DNA of 64,000 nucleotides, from assembly GCA_902605645.1 (NCBI GenBank), contig CACLDE010000003.1, positions 62,001 through 126,000 on the forward strand. The letters are read 5' to 3'. Within the stretch, counting starts at the first letter, position 1. The number at the start of each line of letters is the position of its first letter. The translations under genes were made by a program, and so were the position numbers. The notes beneath the pieces were generated by a model. That model had not been told where the DNA came from. It ran no database searches and saw only the letters and a program-made list of their open reading frames with translations. Below, in pieces: positions 28,942-37,932 of this stretch. The DNA comes from an uncultured Pelagibacteraceae bacterium (GTDB lineage: Bacteria > Pseudomonadota > Alphaproteobacteria > Pelagibacterales > Pelagibacteraceae).

Positions 28942-29985
28942 CTATTTTTCTTTAACGACAAATTGAACACCGAGCCATCGATAAAAGCCATTATTTTCTC
29001 TCAAAGAGCAATTTATTCTACCTCTCTCAGTAATAAATTTCCCCTCCAAATTTATTTTTAGGATATTTTTATTGTCAAGTTTAATTATTGAATTTCTCCA
29101 CTTGTTCTTCTCATTTGAAAAACAATTTATATTGTTTAAATTTTTTATGTTATCATAAAACTGAATTTTTACTTTTGGTGGATTATTTTCATTGCTTATA
29201 TACCTTTCTTCTGGCTGAATTGACTTATAAGGAAAAGGTAAAGTTTTTAATATTGTCTTAAATCTTTCTGTTTCTCCATATTTTTCATTTATTGGAAATC
29301 TGGGCATTTCAAAGAAATTCTTTGTATAATCAGCTACACCCGAATGTTGACCAAAAGCATACTTAAAACCTAGATCTATAACAATATTCTTTAAATTAGA
29401 GCTATATTCACCAAACGGATAAGAAAAAAAATTAGAATTTTTACCTAGTTCGTCTTTAAATATATTTATGGATTTTTCTAAGTCATTTCTAATTTCTTGT
29501 TCTTCAAAATCAATTAAATAATCATGTGAATGGCTGTGATTTCCTATTTCGACAAAATCATATTTTCCTATTTCTCTTATGTTTTCCCAGCTCATATATC
29601 CTTTTTTTCCAACCTCTCTCGTACTAACAAAAAGAATGAAAGGAATTTTCGATTTTTTCAATATTGGCCAAGCATTTTCGTAGAAGGACTGATATCCATC
29701 ATCTATTGTAATGAGTAATTTCCTCTCATTTTTGTTATTAATCAACTCATATTCAAAATTAGATGGATTAATAAATTTAATCTCATTTTTTTTAATAAGT
29801 TCAATGTGTTCTTTAAAATCTTCAATCTTTATGTTCGTTGAGGGGTATTTATTTTCTTCAAATCGATGATACATTATAGTAATTATACCAAAGTCATCTA
29901 TTACTATTTCAGATGAGTGCAAATTTAACTTAAATAAAAAAAAAAATAAAAAAATGATAAATAATTTTTTAATAATTAGCTGCAC
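28942..29985 (-). CDS. Secreted polysaccharide deacetylase (NodB-type) family protein
   Basis: About 347 residues from a GTG at 29985, which gives the signal peptide MQLIIKKLFIIFLFFFLFKL. The NodB domain contains ITIMYHRF, LITIDDGYQS (catalytic and metal aspartates), EIGNHSHSHDYL (metal histidines) and FFSYPFGEYS. An extra C-terminal domain of about 110 residues has three cysteines and no recognised family. An ATG further upstream at 30114 would lie deep inside the divergent tsaB and add non-signal sequence, so it is rejected. The GTG start still overlaps the tsaB start by 32 bases. The substrate could be peptidoglycan or a surface glycan. Confidence 0.78.
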   Translation of the reverse strand: MQLIIKKLFIIFLFFFLFKLNLHSSEIVIDDFGIITIMYHRFEENKYPSTNIKIEDFKEHIELIKKNEIKFINPSNFEYELINNKNERKLLITIDDGYQSFYENAWPILKKSKIPFILFVSTREVGKKGYMSWENIREIGKYDFVEIGNHSHSHDYLIDFEEQEIRNDLEKSINIFKDELGKNSNFFSYPFGEYSSNLKNIVIDLGFKYAFGQHSGVADYTKNFFEMPRFPINEKYGETERFKTILKTLPFPYKSIQPEERYISNENNPPKVKIQFYDNIKNLNNINCFSNEKNKWRNSIIKLDNKNILKINLEGKFITERGRINCSLRENNGFYRWLGVQFVVKEK

Positions 29986-30334
29986 TGGCAATAATAATTC
30001 AATAGGTTTAAAATCTAATAATAAATTTTTTACGGAAAAATTACAAAACAATATTAAATCAAATAATCTGCTTGTTAACAATATTATTGGCTTTATAAAA
30101 AAACATAAAGTCAAATTAAGCAGTAAATACTCAATTATAGTTAATATGGGGCCAGGAAGCTATTCTTCCATCAGAATTTCTTTATCTGTGGCAAAAGGAA
30201 TCCAAATTGTTCATGGTTCTAATCTATATGGCTATAAAAACAATCAATTACCAGAATTAAAACTTGAAAATATTGAGATTTTAATAAAAAATAAACAATT
30301 AAAAAATAAAATGATTAATCCAATTTACCAATAA
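29954..30334 (+). CDS. tsaB: TsaB-like protein, half-length (t6A tRNA modification)
   Basis: A 126-residue protein resembling only the N-terminal half of TsaB (about 230 residues in E. coli). MGPGSYSSIRISLSVAKGI (residues 65-83) is the TsaB GPGSFTGLR signature. The N-terminal Asp-Thr-Ser nucleotide motif is changed to SCTG. TsaB scaffolds TsaD for threonylcarbamoylation of adenosine 37. Place in the nfu-tsaB-fur order supports the name. The C-terminal half is missing, and rimI, usually next, is absent. It may be a minimal scaffold or a decaying gene; the frame is intact. Fur follows 15 bases later. Confidence 0.75.
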   Translation: MINNFLIISCTGNNNSIGLKSNNKFFTEKLQNNIKSNNLLVNNIIGFIKKHKVKLSSKYSIIVNMGPGSYSSIRISLSVAKGIQIVHGSNLYGYKNNQLPELKLENIEILIKNKQLKNKMINPIYQ

Positions 30335-30349
30335 ACAGGATAAATTATA

Positions 30350-30775
30350 ATGAGTATAATTGAGGAGAAATGTAAAAAAAAAGGAGTGAGGCTGACCGAG
30401 CAAAGGCGTGTAATAGCTAAAATAATGTCCGAGTCCAAGCTGACTTTTGGCTCCAAAGATCATCCTGATGTTGACGAGTTACATAAGAGAGTAACGTTAG
30501 TAGATAAAAAAATAAGTATCGCAACAGTATATAGAACTTTGAAATTATTTGAGGAGTCGGGCATTATCGAGAGACACGATTTCAAAGAGGGAAAGTCTAG
30601 ATATGAACCTTCAACAGATGAGCATCATGACCATCTAATTGATGTTAATACTGGAGAAATAATTGAATTTGTGGATAAAGATATTGAAGAATTGCAAATT
30701 AAAATAGCAAAGAAACTCGGTTATAATTTAGTTGATCATAAACTTGAGCTTTATGGTTCAAAAAAAAAAAAATAA
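30350..30775 (+). CDS. fur: Fur-family ferric/manganese uptake regulator
   Basis: A 141-residue Fur protein. Winged helix with RLTEQRRVIAKIMSES and ISIATVYRTLKLFEESGII; metal sites in RHDFKEGKSRYEPSTDEHHDHLID. The structural CxxC pairs of enterobacterial Fur are absent, as is usual for alphaproteobacterial Fur/Mur, which often respond to manganese. It is distinct from the second Fur-family gene in this window (irr). The gene ends in a run of 13 A (30760-30772) just before the stop, two bases from the probable miaB start. Confidence 0.92.
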   Translation: MSIIEEKCKKKGVRLTEQRRVIAKIMSESKLTFGSKDHPDVDELHKRVTLVDKKISIATVYRTLKLFEESGIIERHDFKEGKSRYEPSTDEHHDHLIDVNTGEIIEFVDKDIEELQIKIAKKLGYNLVDHKLELYGSKKKK

Positions 30776-30776
30776 T

Positions 30777-32108
30777 TTGAAAAAAAAAATATTTATAAAA
30801 ACTTTTGGTTGTCAAATGAACGAATATGATAGCAGTCGAATATTTGACATAACTAAAAAGATAAATTATTTTCAAACTAAAGATAAATCAGAAGCAGACT
30901 GTTATATTATAAACACATGCCATATTAGAGAAAAGGCAACAGAAAAAGTATTTCATGATGTAGGCAGAGTAAAAAAAGAATATAGAAATAAAAAAAAACC
31001 TATTCTTATTATTGCCGGGTGCGTTGCTCAAGCCGAAGGAGATTTAATATTAAAAAAGGATCGTTATGTAGATGCTGTCATTGGTCCCCAATCTTATCAA
31101 TCTATAAATAAAGTTATAAAAGATATAGAAAATAAACAAGAACAACAAGAAATTACAAATTTCGAAACAATAAAAAAGTTTGACGAACTTAAGCTAATTC
31201 GAAATCATAACTCAAATGTATCGTCATTTTTAACAATACAGGAAGGTTGCGACAAATTTTGTAAATTTTGTGTAGTGCCGTATACGAGGGGTCCGGAATA
31301 TTCTAGAAATTTCGAAGAAATTTTAGATGAGGCCGATGAGCTTATAAGCAATGGATCCAAGGAAATAATTTTACTAGGTCAAAACGTTAATGCTTATAAT
31401 GATAAAAATAGACGTCTATCTGATATTATATTTGCTCTAAATAAAAAAAAAGATTTGATAAGGGTTCGTTATTATACCTCTCATCCTAAAGATATGACAA
31501 AGGACTTACTGGAGGCACATAACAAATGCTCTAAACTTATGCCCCTTTTACATCTACCAGTTCAATCAGGTTCAGACAAAATTTTAAAAAGCATGAACAG
31601 GAAACATAATATAGAAGAATATTTAAAGATAATTAATATTTTAAAAGAGAAAAATCCAAAAATAGAATTTGCCAGTGACTTTATAATTGCTTATCCTGGA
31701 GAAAATAAAGATGATTTCAATAAGACATGCAAATTAATGGATAAGGTAAAATTTATAAATTCATTCTCTTTTATCTTCAGCCCAAGACCTGGAACACCAG
31801 CAAGTGAAATGAAAATGATTGATGAAAAATTAGCCAAAAAAAGACTTTCGATTTTTCAAAATATCGCAGAAAATATTAAAATAGATTATAAAAAAAAACT
31901 TTTAAATCAAATAGTAAAAGTGTTGTTTGAAAATAAAATGTTAAGAGAAAAAGATAAATATTTTGGTAGAGATGAGTATCAGAATCCAGTGATAGTTTAT
32001 TCAAAAAAAAATATAGTTGGTCAGGAAAAAAAAGTACTTATCAAAAAATTTTCCCATCACACAATTCATGGTGTAGTAATGAATATTGACAATTTTCTCG
32101 CAGCTTAA
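30777..32108 (+). CDS. miaB: MiaB, tRNA-2-methylthio-N6-dimethylallyladenosine synthase
   Basis: Radical-SAM methylthiotransferase acting on A37. The N-terminal UPF0004 domain has IKTFGCQMNEYDS, NTCHIREKA and AGCVAQAEGD with the three auxiliary-cluster cysteines. The radical-SAM motif is QEGCDKFCKFCVVPYTRG. A TRAM domain forms the end. I prefer the TTG at 30777, one base after fur, which gives MKKKIFIKTFGCQ; ATGs at 30732 and 30753 are in frame but overlap fur. The A-rich junction makes start choice uncertain. Confidence 0.93.
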   Translation: MKKKIFIKTFGCQMNEYDSSRIFDITKKINYFQTKDKSEADCYIINTCHIREKATEKVFHDVGRVKKEYRNKKKPILIIAGCVAQAEGDLILKKDRYVDAVIGPQSYQSINKVIKDIENKQEQQEITNFETIKKFDELKLIRNHNSNVSSFLTIQEGCDKFCKFCVVPYTRGPEYSRNFEEILDEADELISNGSKEIILLGQNVNAYNDKNRRLSDIIFALNKKKDLIRVRYYTSHPKDMTKDLLEAHNKCSKLMPLLHLPVQSGSDKILKSMNRKHNIEEYLKIINILKEKNPKIEFASDFIIAYPGENKDDFNKTCKLMDKVKFINSFSFIFSPRPGTPASEMKMIDEKLAKKRLSIFQNIAENIKIDYKKKLLNQIVKVLFENKMLREKDKYFGRDEYQNPVIVYSKKNIVGQEKKVLIKKFSHHTIHGVVMNIDNFLAA

Positions 32109-32110
32109 AT

Positions 32111-33112
32111 ATGTCAAAAATAGAAAATTTAGAACAAAACTATACTGTAAAAAAAATAGATAGAGAAACAATAAATATTAAGGTTCATAATAACGATATT
32201 CTGGTATCAGTTGTGGGAGAGTTTAATAGCAATTTAAATGAATTAGAAAAATTGACCAAAACAAAAATATTTTTTAGAGGAAATTCTATAACAATTAAAG
32301 GTAGTCATGATGAAACTAAAAAAGCATCCGATGCAATAAAATTTTTAATAAATAAGTATATAAAAACTAACTTGATTGAAAAACATGATCTTATGTTATC
32401 TTTAAAAGAAAAAAACATTAATTTGAAATCTAATGTTCATAGTTTGGGTCAACTAATAAAAACTCCAAAAAAAACAGTCATAGCAAGATCTAAAAAACAA
32501 TCTGAATATATAAATGCTTTAACGAACAGTGACATAACTATGGCTCTAGGACCTGCAGGAACAGGGAAAAGTTTTTTAGCTGTGTCCGTAGCTATGACAA
32601 TGTTATTTGAAAAAAAGGTGGAAAAAGTCATTTTATCTAGACCAGCTGTAGAAGCGGGAGAAAAGCTTGGATTTTTACCTGGTGATATGAAAGAAAAAGT
32701 AGATCCCTATTTAAGACCTTTATACGATGCGCTTTATGATCTGTTTGGGTTTGAAAAAATAAATAAAAAAATTGAGACTGGAGAGATTGAAATTGCTCCT
32801 TTAGCATTTATGAGAGGGAGAACTTTAAAAAATTCTTTTGCCATATTAGATGAGGCGCAGAATGCTACACTCACTCAAATTAAGATGTTTTTGACTAGAA
32901 TAGGAGAAAATTCTAAAATTGTGGTTAACGGCGATCCAACACAAATAGATTTAATAAATAAATCTCAATCAGGATTAATAAAAACAAAGAAAATTTTAAA
33001 TAAAGTTAAAGAAATCAAATTAATAGAATTTGATCATAGAGATGTTGTCAGACACCCTTTAGTTACTAAAATTATTAAAGCTTTTAACAAAAATATTGAT
33101 GATAAAGATTAA
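32111..33112 (+). CDS. PhoH-family ATPase (PhoH-like, YbeZ type)
   Basis: A 333-residue protein with an N-terminal KH-like region (about 20-90) and a PhoH ATPase domain with Walker A GPAGTGKS at 147-154 and Walker B FAILDEAQN. Gene order miaB-phoH-ybeY-lnt is the common proteobacterial order, where YbeZ partners with YbeY in ribosomal RNA processing. It starts two bases after miaB and overlaps ybeY. Confidence 0.93.
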   Translation: MSKIENLEQNYTVKKIDRETINIKVHNNDILVSVVGEFNSNLNELEKLTKTKIFFRGNSITIKGSHDETKKASDAIKFLINKYIKTNLIEKHDLMLSLKEKNINLKSNVHSLGQLIKTPKKTVIARSKKQSEYINALTNSDITMALGPAGTGKSFLAVSVAMTMLFEKKVEKVILSRPAVEAGEKLGFLPGDMKEKVDPYLRPLYDALYDLFGFEKINKKIETGEIEIAPLAFMRGRTLKNSFAILDEAQNATLTQIKMFLTRIGENSKIVVNGDPTQIDLINKSQSGLIKTKKILNKVKEIKLIEFDHRDVVRHPLVTKIIKAFNKNIDDKD

Positions 33113-33557
33113 TGTTATTGTTAAAGATAAAACCTGGCTTAAATACATTAAAAATCCCAAAGCTTATTTAAAAAGTAAAATAAAAAAAATTCAAAGTGAT
33201 AAGTTTTTTGGGAAAAGCAATTATCAATTCAGTCTACTTTTATCTGAAACAAAAGAAATAAAATTTCTAAATAAAAAATTTAGAAAAAAAAATAGAACAA
33301 CAGATATTTTATCCTTTCCAAGCCAAAATAAAAAAGAACTCAAAATATTACTCAAATCAGATCTGGAAATTTATTTGGGTGATATAATAATTAACTTTAA
33401 AAAAATAAATATTTCATCAAAAAAATTATTTAAAAGGCATTTAGATATTTTGTGGATACACGGTTTAGTTCATTTGTTTGGACATAACCATAAAAAGGAT
33501 AGTAACTATAAAAAAATGAATGCTATAGAAAAGAAATTTTTAAAGAAATTAAATTAG
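33099..33557 (+). CDS. ybeY: YbeY endoribonuclease
   Basis: Zinc-dependent RNase for 16S rRNA 3' maturation. HGLVHLFGHNHKKD near the C-terminus is the HGxLHLxGxDH metal motif with three histidines (aspartate replaced by Asn). FRKKNRTTDILSFP is the conserved segment upstream. Start chosen at ATG 33099, 14 bases inside phoH; a TTG at 33096 is next to it. Length 152. The corC gene often found between ybeY and lnt is absent; lnt begins immediately. Confidence 0.92.
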   Translation: MIKINVIVKDKTWLKYIKNPKAYLKSKIKKIQSDKFFGKSNYQFSLLLSETKEIKFLNKKFRKKNRTTDILSFPSQNKKELKILLKSDLEIYLGDIIINFKKINISSKKLFKRHLDILWIHGLVHLFGHNHKKDSNYKKMNAIEKKFLKKLN

Positions 33558-35120
33558 ATGATAAATCTTTTTCTTAATAATAGGTTATTACTTGTATTTA
33601 TAGCACCTTTTTTATTGGGTTGCTTATCTGTTTTTTCATTTCAACCTTATAATTTCACTTTTATCAATTTTTTTATATTTCCAAGTCTTTTTTTCATTTT
33701 ATGCAACATCAATAAGAGATCGAAAAATAAATACAGAAAAAAACCCTATTTAATAAATTTATTTTATGTAGGATATTTTTTCGGTGTAGGTTTTTTTTTA
33801 ACAGGAATAAATTGGATTTCTAATTCTTTAGAATTTGATGACTCTTTCAAAAATCTTATACCTTTAACAATTATATTAATCCCATTATCGCTAGGTTTTT
33901 TTTATGGTTTGGGTTCCTTAATTTGCGGAAAATATTTAAAATATGACTTAAAATCTATCTTTTTGTTTTGCGCTGCAATATCCGTTGTAGATTATTTTAG
34001 AGCAAAAATATTAACAGGATTTCCCTGGAATATTTGGGCTTATAGCTGGTCCTGGTTTACTGAAATAATTCAAATTTTAAATCCTATTGGATTATTTGGG
34101 TTTAATTTATTATCAATTACTTTCTTTAGTATACCAAGTGTTTTATTTATAAAAAAAAATAAAAATAAAATTTTAATATTGAATTTTTTTTTATTAGTCT
34201 TTTTTTTCAATTATATATATGGAAATTATATACTTAATAAAAACAAAATCGAGAGTCAAAGATATATTGAAGAAAATAAATATATTAATATTAAGATAGT
34301 GTCACCAAATTTTGAATTGAAATATAATTTAAATGATAAAGAAATATTAGAGCGGATTAAAAAACTCATAAAATATAGCGATGTTGAAAAAGATAAAAAA
34401 ACACTGTTCATTTGGCCTGAGGGAGCATTATCAGGAAAATATTTTTTTGAAATTGAAAAGTACAAAAACTTAATTAAAGAAAGTTTCTCTTCAAATCATT
34501 TGATAATTTTTGGAATAAATACTTTAGATAAAAAGGAAAATAAATTTTTTAACAGCTTTGTTGTTGTAGACAATAATTTAGATAAACAATTTCAGTATAA
34601 TAAAGTAAAATTAGTTCCCTTTGGAGAATTCTTACCTTTCCATGATAAATTAGAAAAAATTGGTTTAAAAAAAATTACTGAAGGTTTTGGATCTTTTAGC
34701 AAAGGCACTAATAATAATACCTTCTCTTATAATGGTGTGGATATAATACCTTTAATCTGTTATGAAATAATTTTTCCAGAATTAATTCAAAAAATAAATA
34801 AAAATAAAACTTTATTAATAAATATATCCGAGGATGGCTGGTTTGGTGATACTATAGGACCTTATCAACATTTTTCAAAATCAATTTTTAGAGCTATTGA
34901 AAGTGACTCATTCGTTTTAAGATCTGCCAACAAAGGTTTTAGTGCCGTAATTAATAATAAAGGACAAATCATTAAAAGCTTAAAAAACAATGAAACTGGA
35001 AGCCTAGAATATAGATTACCAATTATAGAAAAGAGGAAACGAAATAAAAATGATTTGATATTTTTTGTCCTTTTATTTACATATTGTTTAATCTCTTTAA
35101 GATATAAAAAAAATGAGTGA
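33558..35120 (+). CDS. lnt: Lnt, apolipoprotein N-acyltransferase
   Basis: Adds the third acyl chain to lipoproteins in the inner membrane. About seven to eight hydrophobic helices fill residues 1-230, then a nitrilase-fold domain with the catalytic triad E288 (FIWPEGAL), K351 ([10 protein letters not shown]) and C401 (PLICYE). [17 protein letters not shown] is a further signature. Length 520 is full. It serves the many lipoproteins encoded here. The stop overlaps metK by eight bases. Confidence 0.96.
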   Translation: MINLFLNNRLLLVFIAPFLLGCLSVFSFQPYNFTFINFFIFPSLFFILCNINKRSKNKYRKKPYLINLFYVGYFFGVGFFLTGINWISNSLEFDDSFKNLIPLTIILIPLSLGFFYGLGSLICGKYLKYDLKSIFLFCAAISVVDYFRAKILTGFPWNIWAYSWSWFTEIIQILNPIGLFGFNLLSITFFSIPSVLFIKKNKNKILILNFFLLVFFFNYIYGNYILNKNKIESQRYIEENKYINIKIVSPNFELKYNLNDKEILERIKKLIKYSDVEKDKKTLFIWPEGALSGKYFFEIEKYKNLIKESFSSNHLIIFGINTLDKKENKFFNSFVVVDNNLDKQFQYNKVKLVPFGEFLPFHDKLEKIGLKKITEGFGSFSKGTNNNTFSYNGVDIIPLICYEIIFPELIQKINKNKTLLINISEDGWFGDTIGPYQHFSKSIFRAIESDSFVLRSANKGFSAVINNKGQIIKSLKNNETGSLEYRLPIIEKRKRNKNDLIFFVLLFTYCLISLRYKKNE

Positions 35121-36282
35121 AAAAAATTATTTGTTTACTAGTGAGTCTGTATCTGAGGGTCATCCTGATAAAGTGTGTGATAGGATTTCTGATATGGTAG
35201 TGGATAGTTACTTATCAAAAGATCCTTTTGCAAGGGTAGCTTGTGAAACTTTGACTACTACTAATAAAGTTGTTCTTGCAGGAGAAATAAGAGGGCCAAA
35301 TATTAGTAAAGAAGACCTTATACATAAAGTAAGAAATTGTATTAAAGATATAGGTTATGACCAGGAAGGCTTCTCTTGGAAGGAACAAACAAAAATTGAA
35401 TCCTATCTTCATGAACAGTCGACTGATATTGCAATGGGCGTAGATTCAAAAGATAACAAAGACGAAGGTGCTGGAGATCAAGGTATAATGTTCGGGTATG
35501 CCTGCAATGAAACAGATGATTTAATGCCTGCGCCGATATTTTATTCACATAAAATTTTACGCTTAATGGCACAAGATAGAAAATCAGGCGATTTAAAAGG
35601 GATTGAACCAGATTCAAAAAGTCAAGTAACAATGCTTTATGAAAATGGTAAACCAAAAAAGGTAACATCAGTTGTAATTTCTACACAACATTCTAAAGAT
35701 TTGGACAAAGAAAAAGTCAAAGAAATAATATTGCCTTATATAAATAAATCCATACCAAAAGAATTATTGAGCGATCTGCAAAGTTCAGAAATCTATATCA
35801 ATCCAACAGGGCAATTTATCATCGGAGGTCCAGACGGTGATACCGGTTTGACTGGAAGAAAAATAATTGTTGACACTTATGGTGGTGCAGCCCCGCATGG
35901 TGGAGGAGCATTTTCAGGCAAAGACCCAACTAAAGTTGATCGCTCTGCAGCTTATGTTTCAAGATATTTAGCAAAGAATATTGTTGCGTCAGGATTAACA
36001 GAAAAATGTTTGATTCAATTGTCCTATGCTATCGGAGTTTCTAAACCATTGTCTATTTACGTAAAATTAGAAGACAAAGATCAAAGCAAAACATCCAATG
36101 TTGAAAAAATTATAAAAGATAATTTTGATTTATCTCCAAGAGGAATTAGAGAATTACTTAATTTAAATAAGCCAATTTATGAGATAACATCATCTTATGG
36201 GCACTTTGGAAGAAAACCTACAAATAAAGGCGAATTTTCTTGGGAAAAAACAGATAAAACGTCGTTTTTTAAAAAGGTGTAA
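35113..36282 (+). CDS. metK: MetK, S-adenosylmethionine synthase
   Basis: Makes SAM from methionine and [20 protein letters not shown] holds the ATP-binding histidine; [12 protein letters not shown] and [19 protein letters not shown] are the two PROSITE signatures. Length 389 is normal. It overlaps lnt by eight bases, so it has no leader of its own and no SAM riboswitch. A rho-independent terminator follows 52 bases after its stop. Confidence 0.98.
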   Translation: MSEKNYLFTSESVSEGHPDKVCDRISDMVVDSYLSKDPFARVACETLTTTNKVVLAGEIRGPNISKEDLIHKVRNCIKDIGYDQEGFSWKEQTKIESYLHEQSTDIAMGVDSKDNKDEGAGDQGIMFGYACNETDDLMPAPIFYSHKILRLMAQDRKSGDLKGIEPDSKSQVTMLYENGKPKKVTSVVISTQHSKDLDKEKVKEIILPYINKSIPKELLSDLQSSEIYINPTGQFIIGGPDGDTGLTGRKIIVDTYGGAAPHGGGAFSGKDPTKVDRSAAYVSRYLAKNIVASGLTEKCLIQLSYAIGVSKPLSIYVKLEDKDQSKTSNVEKIIKDNFDLSPRGIRELLNLNKPIYEITSSYGHFGRKPTNKGEFSWEKTDKTSFFKKV

Positions 36283-36284
36283 TC

Positions 36285-36313
36285 TTGAAAAAACCTTAAT
36301 TTTTCTTTATTAA
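36285..36313 (+). promoter_or_regulatory. Candidate sigma-70 promoter for nusA
   Basis: TTGAAA (36285-36290), 17-base spacer, TATTAA (36308-36313). A transcript from about 36320 would run through the terminator at 36335-36362 before reaching nusA, suggesting an attenuated leader. The promoter match is moderate. Confidence 0.38.
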
Positions 36314-36334
36314 TATCTAAAATTTTATAACTAC

Positions 36335-36362
36335 AAAAATGGGCACTAGCCCATTTTTTTTT
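36335..36362 (+). terminator. Rho-independent terminator between metK and nusA
   Basis: A perfect ten-pair stem, AAAAATGGGC with GCCCATTTTT around the loop ACTA (36345-36348), with the T-run extending to 36362. It ends just before the nusA ribosome site AGGAG (36363-36367). Confidence 0.9.
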
Positions 36363-36375
36363 AGGAGAACTAAAA

Positions 36376-37929
36376 ATGTTAAATAGAGGCTTAGATAAAC
36401 TTGAACTATTAAGAATAGTTGATGCGGTAGCAAACGAGAAATCAATAGATAAAGATATTGTGATTGGATCAATGGAGAGTGCTATACAAAAAGCAGCTTT
36501 GACAAAATTTGGTCAGAACAACAATATCCTTGTGAAGATTGATCGGGAAACTGGGAATATAAGTATACAAAAAGTTTTAGAAGTTGTTGAAACTGTAGAA
36601 GATTCTAGTCGTGAAATTACCTCTAAAGATGCTAATTCAATAAGTAAGGACAAATCAGAGTCATTTAAGGTGGGTGATAAGATTTATGAAGATCTTCCGC
36701 AAATAGATTTTGGTAGAATAGCTGCACAAAGTGCAAAACAAGTTATAAACTCCAAAGTAAGAGAGGCTGAAAAAAATAGACAATATGAGGACTTTATAGA
36801 CAAACAAGGACTTATATTAAGTGGAATTATTAAAAGATTAGAATATGGAAACGTTATTGTTGACCTAGGAAGAGCGGAAGGAGTTATAAAAAAAGACGAA
36901 CTAATTCCAAGAGAAGTCTTAAAAACTGGAGAAAGAGTTAAAGCATACTGTTATGAAGTAAAAAAAGAATTAAAAGGTCATCAAATATTTTTATCAAGAG
37001 CTCATCCACAATTCTTGGCTAAGCTTTTTTTTCAAGAAGTGCCAGAAATTTATGAGGGTATAATTGAGATCAAATCTGTTGCCAGAGATCCAGGAAGTAG
37101 AGCTAAAATTTGTGTTTACTCTAAAGATACCTCCATTGACCCTGTAGGGGCATGTGTTGGTATGAGGGGTAGTAGAGTCCAAACAATCGTTAATGAACTT
37201 CATGGTGAAAAAATAGATATTATAAAATGGACTGAAGATTTACCAACTCTTATCTCCGAGTCCTTATCACCTGCAGAAATTCAAAAGGTTTTAATTGATC
37301 AATCCAATAAAAAAATTGATGTTATTTTAAGCGAGGAAAATTTAAGCAAAGCTATAGGAAGAAGAGGTCAAAATGTTAGACTAGCCTCTAAGCTTACAAA
37401 TTTTGAAATTGATATTTTGACAGACAAAGAAGACTCAGAAAGAAGACAAGCAGAATTTAAAGAAAAAACGGAAGCTCTTATTAAAAACCTTGAAGTCGAT
37501 GAAACTTTGGGACAATTATTGGTCTCTGAGGGTTTTCAAAGTATTGATGACATATCCCAAGCTAATCCTGAAGATATATCAAAAATTGAAGCAATAGATG
37601 AAGAGACTGCAAAAGAATTAATTTCAAGATCAAAAGAGAGTCTGATTAAAGTAAAAGAGGAAGTCGGGAAAAAACTTAAAGAATTGGGCGTAGAAGAAGA
37701 ATTGATTAACTTAAAAGGTATGACGCAAGGTATGCTAGTAATTTTAGGACAAAAGAATGTAAAAAAACTTTCTGATTTTGCAGATTTATCGACCGACGAA
37801 CTTATTGGCGGTTATGATGAGATAAAAGGTAAAAAAATAAGACTGCAGGGATACTTAGAGGAGTTTTCTTTAACTAGAGAGGAGGCAGATCAATTAATAA
37901 TGTCTGCAAGAAATATTGTATTTAAATAA
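36376..37929 (+). CDS. nusA: NusA transcription termination/antitermination factor
   Basis: Binds RNA polymerase and controls pausing. Order of domains: N-terminal polymerase-binding domain (1-125), S1 (about 130-200, with GIIKRLEYGNVIVDLGRAEGVI), and two KH domains (VGMRGSRVQTIVNELHGEKID and IGRRGQNVRLASKLT). The C-terminus has two acidic helix-hairpin-helix repeats. Length 517. AGGAG precedes the ATG. rimP, normally directly upstream, and ylxR, often downstream, are both absent; infB begins three bases after the stop. Confidence 0.97.
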   Translation: MLNRGLDKLELLRIVDAVANEKSIDKDIVIGSMESAIQKAALTKFGQNNNILVKIDRETGNISIQKVLEVVETVEDSSREITSKDANSISKDKSESFKVGDKIYEDLPQIDFGRIAAQSAKQVINSKVREAEKNRQYEDFIDKQGLILSGIIKRLEYGNVIVDLGRAEGVIKKDELIPREVLKTGERVKAYCYEVKKELKGHQIFLSRAHPQFLAKLFFQEVPEIYEGIIEIKSVARDPGSRAKICVYSKDTSIDPVGACVGMRGSRVQTIVNELHGEKIDIIKWTEDLPTLISESLSPAEIQKVLIDQSNKKIDVILSEENLSKAIGRRGQNVRLASKLTNFEIDILTDKEDSERRQAEFKEKTEALIKNLEVDETLGQLLVSEGFQSIDDISQANPEDISKIEAIDEETAKELISRSKESLIKVKEEVGKKLKELGVEEELINLKGMTQGMLVILGQKNVKKLSDFADLSTDELIGGYDEIKGKKIRLQGYLEEFSLTREEADQLIMSARNIVFK

Positions 37930-37932
37930 GTT

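Noticed and set aside
29986-30114. Longer deacetylase start at ATG 30114
   Set aside because: Would add residues without signal-peptide character and overlap most of tsaB; the GTG at 29985 gives a proper signal peptide.
35342-35668. Open frames antisense to metK
   Set aside because: Shadow of a perfectly conserved gene; no ribosome site and no recognisable protein features.
35283-36282. SAM riboswitch or separate leader for metK
   Set aside because: metK overlaps lnt by eight bases, so no untranslated leader exists.
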